Below, piece after piece: positions 1-7,748 of a stretch of DNA of 64,000 nt (positions within the stretch are counted from its first letter, which is position 1; each line of letters starts with the position of its first letter). The stretch is from JACCZX01 sp038216465 (lineage in GTDB: Bacteria; Pseudomonadota; Gammaproteobacteria; Burkholderiales; Burkholderiaceae_F). The DNA lies in assembly GCA_038216465.1 (NCBI GenBank), contig JBBQQC010000009.1:1-64000 (forward strand), read 5' to 3'. The notes beneath the pieces are model-generated. The model had not been told where the DNA came from. It saw only the letters and a program-made list of their open reading frames with translations, and made no database searches. Both the position numbers and the translations under genes were made by a program.

Positions 1-388
1 CGAACATGAATAGCCACAGCACGCCGGCCACCGCCGGCGCCACCGCATAGGGCCAGACCAGAAGCGTCTTATAGATCGCCGCGCCACGCAGCACGCGGTC
101 GGCAAACACCGCCAGTATCAGTGCGATCGAGATGCCGAAGCCGGCCACCAGCAGCGAGAAAATCGCGGTCGTCTTGAACGAATCGACATACGTCTCGTCG
201 GCGAACAACCGCCGAAAGTTTTCAAGCCCGACAAATTCGCGTGTCGCGCCGAAAGCGTCTTGGATCTGCACCGACTGCAGCAGTGCCTGAGTGGCCGGCC
301 AGAAAAAGAAAATAGCTATCACGGCCAGCTGCGGCGCCAGCAACGCCCAAGGCAACCACGTGGAGCGGAAGCGGACGCGCTTTTCCAT
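1..388 (-). CDS. ugpA: sn-glycerol-3-phosphate ABC transporter permease UgpA (N-terminal part, cut by window edge)
   Basis: Inner-membrane permease of a binding-protein-dependent importer. UgpA pairs with UgpE and the ATPase UgpC to take up glycerol-3-phosphate or glycerophosphodiesters. Only the first 129 residues are in the window, because the gene reads leftward off position 1. The start MEKRVRFRSTWLPWALLAPQ, the FFFWPATQAL membrane helix and the EFVGLENFRRLF stretch are typical of UgpA, and two further hydrophobic segments follow. The ATG at 388 is the only sensible start, but no clear Shine-Dalgarno precedes it. No ugpB lies between argG and this gene, so the binding protein must be encoded elsewhere. 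Another sugar permease of the same family is possible but less likely. Confidence 0.8.
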   Translation of the reverse strand, partial: MEKRVRFRSTWLPWALLAPQLAVIAIFFFWPATQALLQSVQIQDAFGATREFVGLENFRRLFADETYVDSFKTTAIFSLLVAGFGISIALILAVFADRVLRGAAIYKTLLVWPYAVAPAVAGVLWLFMF

Positions 389-427
389 GGGCGGGAATGC
401 TAACGGCTTTCCCTGTGCGAGCGCTAC

Positions 428-452
428 AAAAAAAGGCCCGCGAGCGCGGGCC
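428..452 (-). terminator. Rho-independent terminator downstream of argG
   Basis: On the minus strand a GGCCCGC/GCGGGCC stem (7 bp, 4-nt loop) is followed by seven T residues. It sits about 190 nt after the argG stop and just before the ugpA start, so it separates the arg operon from ugp. The stretch between 453 and 638 shows no credible gene. Confidence 0.85.
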
Positions 453-638
453 AAGGTTCATGCGTGCGGTGCCTGAGGTGCCGGTCGGAGAGCTCGAGTG
501 CGGAGGAGTACGCGGGAGAGCACCGGCACAGCAGACACGCGAAATATAGGCAACGAAGTGCGTTTGCGCATTCATCCAAACGGCCAATTGGTATGCCTTG
601 CCGACAACCGGTCGGTCGCAACCCCGCCGTAGCACTCG

Positions 639-1895
639 TTACATGCGGTGCCGTGCCTTCGCGTTCGCTGCGATACGCATGCGCAGCGCGTTCAGCTTGA
701 TGAAGCCATCGGCGTCGGCCTGGTTGTAGGCGCCGTCGTCATCATCGAACGTCGAGATCGCGGTATCAAACAGCGAGTCGGACTTTGATTCGCGGCCGGT
801 GACAAGGATCGTGCCCTTGTACAGCTTCAGCCGCACGCTGCCATTAACGCGCTTCTGCGACTCGTCGATCAAAGTTTGCAGCAGCTCGCGCTCGGGACTG
901 AACCAGTAGCCGTTGTAGATCATGCGTGCGTAACGAGGCATTAGGTCATCTTTGAGCGCGACGACCTCGCGATCGAGCGTGACCGATTCGATTGCACGAT
1001 GGCCTTTCAGCATGATCGTGCCGCCCGGCGTTTCATAGCACCCACGCGACTTCATGCCGACGTAGCGGTTTTCGACCAGATCGAGCCGGCCGATGCCGTG
1101 CTTGCCGCCGATCTCGTTTAACTTCGTCAGCACGTTCGCCGGTGAAAGCTTCTTGCCGTTGATGGCGACGATATCGCCGCGCTCGTAGGCCAGCTCGATA
1201 ACTTCCGCTTTGTTCGGCGCTTTCTCGGGCGACACGGTGATCCGCCACATCGATTCCTCGGGCTCGAAGTTCGGGTCTTCCAGGATCCCCCCTTCGTAGC
1301 TGATGTGCAGCATGTTGGCGTCCATCGAATACGGGGCTCCGCCCTTGCGCTTCTTGAAGTCGACCGGAATACCGTGCTTGTCGGCGTACGCGAGCAGCTT
1401 CTCGCGCGAAAGCAGATCCCACTGCCGCCAGGGTGCGATCACCTTGACGTTCGGCATCAACGCGTAGGCGCCAAGTTCGAAACGCACCTGATCGTTGCCC
1501 TTGCCAGTGGCGCCGTGCGAGATTGTGTCGGCACCGGTCTTGCGCGCCGTCTCGATCAGGTGCTTGGCAATCAGCGGCCGCGCGATCGACGTGCCGAGCA
1601 AATACTCGCCTTCGTACAAGGCATTCGCGCGAAACATCGGGAACACGAAGTCGCGCACGAATTCCTCGCGCAGGTCTTCGATGAAAATGTTGCTCTTCTT
1701 GATCCCGAGCTGCAGCGCTTTGGCGCGAGCCGGTTCGAGCTCCTCGCCTTGGCCGATGTCGGCAGTGAACGTCACGACTTCGGCGCGGTAGTTGTCCTGC
1801 AACCATTTGAGGATGACCGACGTGTCGAGCCCGCCCGAATAGGCCAGCACGACCTTGCCGGCGCGCTCTGCGCCCGCTTTTTTCGATTTACTCAT
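639..1895 (-). CDS. argG: Argininosuccinate synthase
   Basis: ATP-dependent condensation of citrulline and aspartate to argininosuccinate, the seventh step of arginine synthesis, in the cytosol. The 418-residue protein has the N-terminal ATP pyrophosphatase loop VVLAYSGGLDTSV (residues 16-28), the family's SHGATGKGNDQVRFE stretch near residues 125-140, and GCYETPGG further on. The length matches the short class-I ArgG of many bacteria. The start ATG at 1895 has a good Shine-Dalgarno (AGGAAAG). It is the last gene of the argD-argF-unknown-argG run and is followed by a terminator at 428-452. The 110-nt gap upstream could hold its own promoter, but I see no strong one. Confidence 0.97.
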   Translation of the reverse strand: MSKSKKAGAERAGKVVLAYSGGLDTSVILKWLQDNYRAEVVTFTADIGQGEELEPARAKALQLGIKKSNIFIEDLREEFVRDFVFPMFRANALYEGEYLLGTSIARPLIAKHLIETARKTGADTISHGATGKGNDQVRFELGAYALMPNVKVIAPWRQWDLLSREKLLAYADKHGIPVDFKKRKGGAPYSMDANMLHISYEGGILEDPNFEPEESMWRITVSPEKAPNKAEVIELAYERGDIVAINGKKLSPANVLTKLNEIGGKHGIGRLDLVENRYVGMKSRGCYETPGGTIMLKGHRAIESVTLDREVVALKDDLMPRYARMIYNGYWFSPERELLQTLIDESQKRVNGSVRLKLYKGTILVTGRESKSDSLFDTAISTFDDDDGAYNQADADGFIKLNALRMRIAANAKARHRM

Positions 1896-2006
1896 CGACT
1901 TTCCTGTCTGCTCGGTCGGTCACCGGATCGCATGCCATCAATTTGCGACGCGGGATCTTGCTTATGCCGTGAGCCACCACAGCAATGACGAGTATAAGGC
2001 GTGAAG

Positions 2007-2909
2007 CTAGCGGCCCGGCACGACCGGTTTGATTTCACCCGGCACAACGGCGCCGCCCAGAGTGCGTGTGAGCGCTTCGCCGCTCGCCTTCTCGGCAAAC
2101 AATTCGAGACGGCCCGACAGCTGCTCGACTGTCAGCGAGCGAGCGATGTCGATGGCGTCGGACTTCGAGTTGTATATCTTTTCATCGATCAGCCACGGCG
2201 CCGACTCGAGTACCTGCAAGGTTTTTGCATCGATGATAGAAAGGCTGGCGTAGTAGTAGAGCGCGATGTAGCGGTTTCTGCGCTGCGCGCCGGGAGTGCC
2301 GTCGGGCTCCACCACTTCATACTTGCCCTCCCACGCCCCGCCTTCGCGGCTCGAACCGTCATTTAGATCCTGCACGAACAAACCGACGCCGTGCAGTTTG
2401 CTGCCCAGCCCCGCGCGCTCGAAACCGCGATAGTGCGGTGTGACCACGATGATGCGGTCCCACTGAACTCGCGCGGGCATCTGCTGCAGTTCGGCGGTCA
2501 GGCGCTCGAGGGCAACGCGCTCCCGATCGGGCGGTGGCACGCCGTCCAGCTGGCTCGGATTCAAGCGCATGAAGACGCGTTCGGTGTCGGGAAAGCGGCG
2601 CGCGACGACGCGATCGAGCCCGCGCATCACGATCGCGTCCAGCGCGTAATCAGGAACCGGCAACGTCGTGCGCTGGTAGGGATCCAGGTTCGACCCGACC
2701 TGTTGCTTGGCGACAATGTAGTTCAGCTGCCCGCCGATCGCGGATGCGATTGCGTACACCGGTTTGTTGCCGGGGGCCGCGGGCTGGGCCGGTTCGGGCG
2801 GTGCAGCCCGAAACTCCTTCGGATTGACCCAGAGGCCGCTGTCCTGCGCCTGCATCGGCGTCGATAGTAAACAAGCGCTGGCAATCAAAAAGAGTCGCGT
2901 CTTATGCAT
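2007..2909 (-). CDS. Secreted protein of unknown function inside the arginine operon
   Basis: I do not recognise this family. The 300-residue product starts with a clear signal peptide (MHKTRLFLIASACLLSTPMQAQ), so the mature protein should be periplasmic or exported. A proline/alanine-rich linker follows (about residues 30-50), then a mixed alpha/beta-looking body with no membrane helix and no cysteine pair. A stretch reading RIIVVTPHYRGFERAGLGSK and a later LYYYASLSIIDAKTLQVLES look like strands of a folded domain. The chosen ATG at 2909 lies 5 nt after the argF stop and gives the signal peptide; a longer reading frame to 2993 would overlap argF. The position between argF and argG implies co-transcription, but nothing ties it to arginine metabolism. 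Confidence 0.75.
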   Translation of the reverse strand: MHKTRLFLIASACLLSTPMQAQDSGLWVNPKEFRAAPPEPAQPAAPGNKPVYAIASAIGGQLNYIVAKQQVGSNLDPYQRTTLPVPDYALDAIVMRGLDRVVARRFPDTERVFMRLNPSQLDGVPPPDRERVALERLTAELQQMPARVQWDRIIVVTPHYRGFERAGLGSKLHGVGLFVQDLNDGSSREGGAWEGKYEVVEPDGTPGAQRRNRYIALYYYASLSIIDAKTLQVLESAPWLIDEKIYNSKSDAIDIARSLTVEQLSGRLELFAEKASGEALTRTLGGAVVPGEIKPVVPGR

Positions 2910-2914
2910 CCGAC

Positions 2915-3829
2915 TTAGTTCACGTTCCTGCCCAGCAACAGGAATTCCATCAGCGCCTTTTGCACGTGCAGCCGATTTTCGGCCTCGTCCCACACGACGG
3001 ATTGTGAGCCGTCGATCACGTCGGCGGCAACTTCCTCGCCGCGGTGCGCGGGCAGGCAGTGCATGAACAAGGCGTCAGCTGTCGCCGCGTGCATCATCTC
3101 GGAATCGACTTGCCATTCGGCGAACGCCTCGCTGCGGGCTTCGTTTTCGGCCTCATAGCCCATGCTGGTCCAGACGTCGGTGGTCACCAGGTCGGCACTG
3201 CGCGCCGCTTGCATCGGATCGGCAAAGAGTTGCAGGTGCTGGCCGGCGTGCGCCGCGTCGAGGGCATAGCCCGGCGGCGTCGATACATTCAGCTTGAACC
3301 CCAGCGTCCGAGCGGCTTGCAGCCAGGTGTAGGCCATGTTGTTGGCATCACCGATCCACGCGACCGTGCGACCCGCGATCGGGCCGCGGTGTTCAATGAA
3401 CGTGAAAATGTCGGCCAGAATCTGGCACGGGTGATACTCGTTGGTCAGCCCGTTGATTACCGGCACACGCGAATGCGCTGCAAAGTGTTCGAGCTTCGCC
3501 TGCTCATAGGTGCGGATCATCACGATGTCGACCATGCGCGAAATGACGCGCGCCGTGTCTTCGATCGGCTCCGCGCGACCCAGCTGCGAATCGCCGGTGG
3601 TGATGTGGATCACCGACCCGCCCATTTGGTACATGCCGGCTTCGAACGACACGCGTGTGCGCGTTGAAGCCTTTTCGAACACCATCGCCAGCGTGCGATC
3701 GGCTAGCGGCTGATAAAACTGGTAGCGCTTGAAGCGGTCCTTGATGATGCGGGAGCGTTCAAAGACCCACTCGAGCTCGGTACGGTCGAAGTCGGCAAAC
3801 TGCAGAAAGTGGCGAATGCCGCCCGCCAT
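2915..3829 (-). CDS. argF: Ornithine carbamoyltransferase
   Basis: Transfers carbamoyl from carbamoyl phosphate to ornithine to give citrulline; cytosolic homotrimer. The 304-residue protein carries the carbamoyl-phosphate loop FEKASTRTRVSF (about residues 46-57), the ornithine-side HCLPAHRGEEV near residue 265, and DVWTSMG near residue 225. The start ATG at 3829 gives the usual MAGGIRHFLQFADF N-terminus and lies 5 nt after the argD stop, so the two genes are almost certainly co-transcribed. The open frame continues upstream inside argD, but that extension has no family similarity and was dropped. Confidence 0.97.
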   Translation of the reverse strand: MAGGIRHFLQFADFDRTELEWVFERSRIIKDRFKRYQFYQPLADRTLAMVFEKASTRTRVSFEAGMYQMGGSVIHITTGDSQLGRAEPIEDTARVISRMVDIVMIRTYEQAKLEHFAAHSRVPVINGLTNEYHPCQILADIFTFIEHRGPIAGRTVAWIGDANNMAYTWLQAARTLGFKLNVSTPPGYALDAAHAGQHLQLFADPMQAARSADLVTTDVWTSMGYEAENEARSEAFAEWQVDSEMMHAATADALFMHCLPAHRGEEVAADVIDGSQSVVWDEAENRLHVQKALMEFLLLGRNVN

Positions 3830-3834
3830 GCAAC

Positions 3835-5043
3835 TCAAGCCGCCTTCGCAGTCGCACCCAAGCCAGACGCCGAATGCGGGCGCAAGAACGCAATGATCAG
3901 CGGCGCCAGACGGTGCACGATCAGATCGGCATCCTCGGCGCTCAGGATCAGCGGCGGCAGCAGGCGTAGCACAGAGTCGTGCGTGACGTTGATCAACAAC
4001 CCCGCGGCGAGCGCCTGGCGTACCAGGTGGCTGCACGGCCGGTCAAGTTCGATGCCGATCATCAGCCCCTTGCCGCGAATCTGCACGATGCCGCCGACAC
4101 CTTGCAAGCCGCGCTTGAGTCCGTTGACGATGCGCTCGCCTTGCGCCACTGCGTTGGCCATCAAGCCTTCGCTTTCGATGATGTCGAGTGTTTCAATTCC
4201 CGCCCGCATGGCTAACGGTCCGCCACCGAACGTGGTGCCGTGATTGCCGGGACCGAACACGCCGGCCGCCGGCCCTGCCGCGACGCAGGCGCCGATCGGA
4301 ACACCTGAGCCGAGCCCCTTTGCCAGCGTCATCACGTCGGGCTTGATGCCCGCCCATTGATGCGCGAACCACTTGCCGGTGCGGCCAATGCCACTTTGCA
4401 CCTCATCAATCATCAGCAACAGGCGACGCTCGTCGCACAATCGCCGCAGCGCCTTGACGTAGTCGACATCCGCCACGTAGATGCCGCCTTCGCCCTGCAG
4501 CACTTCGACCCAAACAGCGAGCACGCGGCTGTCGGCATCGATTGCGCGTGTCACGGCGCCGATATCGTTGTACGGAACGCATATGAAGCCTGTGGGAAAC
4601 GGCTCGAACCCCTGGCGCGCCTTGGCGCTGCCGGTTGCGGCAAGCGTTGCCAATGTGCGGCCGTGCCATGCACGCTCCATTACGATCGTCTGCGCTTCGA
4701 TGCCGCGCTGGTGCCCCAGAAAACGCACCAGCTTCAATGCCGCTTCGTTTGCCTCCGCGCCGGAATTTGCGAAAAACACCTCTTGCATTCCCGACAGCGC
4801 GCAGATGCGGTCGGCCAGCGCTTCCTGTTCGCGCACGCGATAAACGTTCGATGTGTGGATCAGGCGCCCAATCTGATCAGTCAGTGCCGCGACCAGCCGC
4901 GGGTGCGCGTGGCCCAGCCCGTTGACTGCGATCCCCGCCAGCGCGTCGAGGTATTCGTTGCCGTGTTCATCGAACAGGCGGGCGCCCTTGCCGTGCGTGA
5001 AAGCAATCGGAAGCCGGTTGTAGGTGTTCATCAGGTGCGTCAT
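3835..5043 (-). CDS. argD: Acetylornithine aminotransferase
   Basis: PLP-dependent class-III aminotransferase converting N-acetylglutamate semialdehyde to N-acetylornithine in arginine synthesis; members may also act on succinyldiaminopimelate. The 402-residue protein shows the cofactor-binding ANSGAEANE (about residue 95), the aspartate in LMIDEVQSGIGRTG and the Schiff-base lysine in TLAKGLGSG. The start at 5043 has an excellent Shine-Dalgarno (AAGGAG) and is preferred over an upstream frame extension to 5085 that runs into the terminator of the decarboxylase gene. It is the first gene of the arg operon. No recognisable ARG box was found in the short upstream gap. Confidence 0.95.
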   Translation of the reverse strand: MTHLMNTYNRLPIAFTHGKGARLFDEHGNEYLDALAGIAVNGLGHAHPRLVAALTDQIGRLIHTSNVYRVREQEALADRICALSGMQEVFFANSGAEANEAALKLVRFLGHQRGIEAQTIVMERAWHGRTLATLAATGSAKARQGFEPFPTGFICVPYNDIGAVTRAIDADSRVLAVWVEVLQGEGGIYVADVDYVKALRRLCDERRLLLMIDEVQSGIGRTGKWFAHQWAGIKPDVMTLAKGLGSGVPIGACVAAGPAAGVFGPGNHGTTFGGGPLAMRAGIETLDIIESEGLMANAVAQGERIVNGLKRGLQGVGGIVQIRGKGLMIGIELDRPCSHLVRQALAAGLLINVTHDSVLRLLPPLILSAEDADLIVHRLAPLIIAFLRPHSASGLGATAKAA

Positions 5044-5065
5044 TTCCGCACTCCTTGCGGGCCAA

Positions 5066-5102
5066 ACAAAAACGCGGCGGTCCACGGGGACGGCGCCGCG
5101 TT
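5066..5102 (-). terminator. Terminator of the amino acid decarboxylase gene
   Basis: The minus strand reads a 9-bp stem AACGCGGCG/CGCCGCGTT with a 14-nt loop, directly followed by a T-rich run. It lies 90 nt past the decarboxylase stop and a few bases before the argD ribosome-binding site, so it separates the decarboxylase from the arg operon, or attenuates read-through into it. Confidence 0.75.
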
Positions 5103-5193
5103 CGAAGGATTATAGGTGCCGCCGCCGGCGCGAAGTCGAAGTAGCCTGTTGCCGCGATCGCCCGCCTTTCGCCGCGGCCTTGGCGTGTGTGCC

Positions 5194-7233
5194 CTAGGCG
5201 GCGCGGCGGCGCGGCGGCCGGCTCGCCACCAGCGCGATCAGCTGATTCTCCTCGTCGGACGACAGCACCCGCACCGAAGGGACATAACCTTGGTAAACGA
5301 CACCGTGTAGCTCGACCTTGTTCTGAACGCGCAGATAGCGCACCAGATATTCGACAATGTTGTCGGTGATGCGCTGACCGGGCACCAGTACCGGTATGCC
5401 GGGCGGGTACGGAACGATCTGGTCGCAACTGATGCGTCCAGCGAGACTACGATTGACGTGATCGTTGTCATCCAGCAGCGGCACCAGTTCGCCGGTGGCG
5501 TAGTAGGCATCGCGCGGCAGGAATGCCAGCTCGGTAAACGGTGGCAGATCAGGCGTGCGATACAGCCGGCGCGGCGCGCGCTTCTCGCGCGCGATGCGCA
5601 TCAGCGCGTCGTACAGGCGCGAACACTTCGAGCGCGTGGTGCCGATCGTCAGCAGCAGGGTCAGCGTGTTGAACGTTGATTTTTCGACAGTGATGTTGAA
5701 GCGCGTGAACAGCTCGCTTTGCAGGTCATCGACCGTCATACCGCACGACGCGACGTCAACGGTAATCTTGGTCGGGTCGAGGCGGATGCCGTCCTGTTTG
5801 ACTTCCTCGGGCAGCAGATCGTCTAGCTCGAGCACGCGAAAGACGCCTGTCGAATTAATCTGCTCACGCAGCTCGTCGGCCAGCATCAGCGTCCGCTGCA
5901 GCAGCTTGTAGCCCTCGAGCACCGCCTGCTTGCGACTGACATCGAGGCTCGCGATCATGCTGTACATCGGGCTGGTCGATGTATGCATGTTGAAATTTTC
6001 ACGAAAGATGTGCTCGTTGAACGTCGGGTCGTTGACGTGGATATAGGCGGCCTGCGACAACGCCGACAGCGTCTTATGCGCCGACTGCGTCGCGTAGTCG
6101 GCGCCCGCTTCGAGCGCGGTCGGACGCAGCGCCGGATGAAATCGCGCGTGCGCAAACCACGCTTCGTCGATCAGCACTTTGATGTCGCGCGCATGTGCTG
6201 CATCGATGATCGGGCGCAGGTCGTAGCGCAGCCCGTCGTAGGTGCATGACGTCAGCACGAGCAGCTCCGCGTCGGGGTGATCTTCGATGGCCTTCAGGAT
6301 CGTTTTCTTCGGCACCGGCCCGAACACGCCGTACTTGCGGTTCACCGACGAATTCATGTAGATCGGCTGCGCACCGGAAAGCACAACGCCGTGGTGCACC
6401 GACTTATGGCAGTTGCGGTCCAGCAGCAGCGTTTCGCCGGGTGCGATCATCGTTTGCAAAATGACCTTGTTCGCGGTCGATGTACCGTTGGTCGCGAAGA
6501 ACGTCCGGCGCGCACCGAACGCGCGCGCGGCCATTTGCTGCGCCTCGGCGATCACCCCGGTTGGCTCCATCAGCGAATCGAGCGCCTTTACCGATACTGA
6601 CAAGTCGGCGTCGAACACGTGCTCGCCCATGAAGTCGTAAAACTCGTTGGCCCACGCACTGCCGCGCATCGAGTCCCCGCTCGAATGGCCGGGCGTGTGC
6701 CAGGCGTCTTTGGCCGCCATAACGTAGGCTTTTAGCGCGTCGTAGAAAGGGGTGCGGGCACGCTCGGCGATCTGCGCATTCAGAATGCGGTACATCCCGC
6801 GGTAGTCGCGCTCTTCGCGGTAAAAGTAGCCATCGACTGCTTCGGTGAACAGCGCATCGACGACCTGATCTTCCTTTTCCTTGGCGATAAGGATGTAGAT
6901 GTCGATCTCAGGCCGCAGCGACGTGATTTTCTGCACCAATTTCAATGCAGATACCTGCAGGCTGCGCTTGCTGTCGCCGTTCTTGCGGCTGCCTGCCTTG
7001 CCGTTGCCTTTGCCGTCGGGCACCGCGTACAGCTTGTCGTCCGCGATTGCGGTTTGGATGTCGCCGTCGCGCTCGATCAGCGCTAGGCCCTCTTTGGCGG
7101 TTAGCGCACCGATAAAGGAAATGCCGAAGGGATTGTCGAGCGAACGCGCGGCGGCGTTCAAACCTTTGAGCAGCTCCCGCAGAACGAGCGGCTCGTCATT
7201 GATAACCAGGACTTTGGAAGACGGCTTGGCCAT
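5194..7233 (-). CDS. Orn/Lys/Arg decarboxylase, PLP fold type I
   Basis: Decarboxylates a basic amino acid (ornithine, lysine or arginine; the substrate cannot be read from sequence), feeding polyamine synthesis or acid tolerance. The 679-residue protein has the large inducible/biosynthetic decarboxylase layout. An N-terminal receiver-like wing domain (VLVINDEPLVLRELL) is interrupted by a Gly/Lys/Asn-rich insert near residues 92-110. The PLP core follows, with FATNGTSTANK, DEAWFAHARFHP and the Schiff-base lysine in QSAHKTLSALSQ, then a C-terminal domain. It is slightly shorter than SpeC/LdcC/AdiA (711-755 residues). Transcription runs toward argD but a terminator at 5066-5102 lies between, so the link with arginine genes is positional. 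Confidence 0.9.
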   Translation of the reverse strand: MAKPSSKVLVINDEPLVLRELLKGLNAAARSLDNPFGISFIGALTAKEGLALIERDGDIQTAIADDKLYAVPDGKGNGKAGSRKNGDSKRSLQVSALKLVQKITSLRPEIDIYILIAKEKEDQVVDALFTEAVDGYFYREERDYRGMYRILNAQIAERARTPFYDALKAYVMAAKDAWHTPGHSSGDSMRGSAWANEFYDFMGEHVFDADLSVSVKALDSLMEPTGVIAEAQQMAARAFGARRTFFATNGTSTANKVILQTMIAPGETLLLDRNCHKSVHHGVVLSGAQPIYMNSSVNRKYGVFGPVPKKTILKAIEDHPDAELLVLTSCTYDGLRYDLRPIIDAAHARDIKVLIDEAWFAHARFHPALRPTALEAGADYATQSAHKTLSALSQAAYIHVNDPTFNEHIFRENFNMHTSTSPMYSMIASLDVSRKQAVLEGYKLLQRTLMLADELREQINSTGVFRVLELDDLLPEEVKQDGIRLDPTKITVDVASCGMTVDDLQSELFTRFNITVEKSTFNTLTLLLTIGTTRSKCSRLYDALMRIAREKRAPRRLYRTPDLPPFTELAFLPRDAYYATGELVPLLDDNDHVNRSLAGRISCDQIVPYPPGIPVLVPGQRITDNIVEYLVRYLRVQNKVELHGVVYQGYVPSVRVLSSDEENQLIALVASRPPRRRAA

Positions 7234-7378
7234 AGATAAGCGCGGTTCGTGTACGGCGAACGCTACGCGCTCGTACGTGCACTCACAACGAGTAGTTAGG
7301 CGGGGCTGCCAAACCGCCGAGCGCCTGCTGCACGCAACAGCGAAACGGGCTACGGACGCCGTGCCCCAACAAGTGGTG

Positions 7379-7642
7379 CTATCTCATCGCCTTGATGGCG
7401 GCAGCGAGTCGGCTTTTATTGCGCGATGCGGTGTTCTTGTGAACGACCTTCTTGTCGGCGATCGAGTCGATTACGCGCGTGGCCTGGCTCAGCGTTTCTG
7501 CTGCCACCTTCTTATCGCCGGCCTCGATCGCCTTGCGGACCGTCTTCACTGCCGTGCGCACGCGCGAGCGCTGCGCTGAGTTGTGCGCATTGCGCACGGT
7601 CGACTGGCGGGCGCGGTGACGGGCTTGTTTGGTATTGGCCAT
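7379..7642 (-). CDS. rpsT: 30S ribosomal protein S20
   Basis: Small-subunit primary binder of 16S rRNA. It has 87 residues with the standard N-terminus MANTKQARHRARQSTVRNAH and a basic helical C-terminus ending in KSRLAAAIKAMR. The ATG at 7642 gives this N-terminus; a longer frame to 7696 adds unrelated residues. It stands alone, divergent from murJ, as is common for rpsT. Confidence 0.97.
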   Translation of the reverse strand: MANTKQARHRARQSTVRNAHNSAQRSRVRTAVKTVRKAIEAGDKKVAAETLSQATRVIDSIADKKVVHKNTASRNKSRLAAAIKAMR

Positions 7643-7694
7643 AAGATTCGTGTCCGGCGAGCGGTTGTCTGGCGGGTGCGGCGAAAGGGGCGGC

Positions 7695-7703
7695 ACTATA
7701 GCA
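7695..7703 (-). promoter_or_regulatory. Probable extended -10 promoter element of rpsT
   Basis: The minus strand reads TGCTATAGT, a TGn extended -10 with a near-consensus TATAGT hexamer, 53 nt upstream of the rpsT ATG. No good -35 hexamer is visible at 17 nt, which fits an extended -10 promoter. Not experimentally supported. Confidence 0.5.
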
Positions 7704-7748
7704 AACGCGCGCCGCTAGGGTCCGACTCGCCATGACAAACTCAACGAC

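Noticed and set aside
464..700. 78-residue frame after argG
   Set aside because: Low-information sequence without a ribosome-binding site, overlapping the argG 3' end on the other strand.
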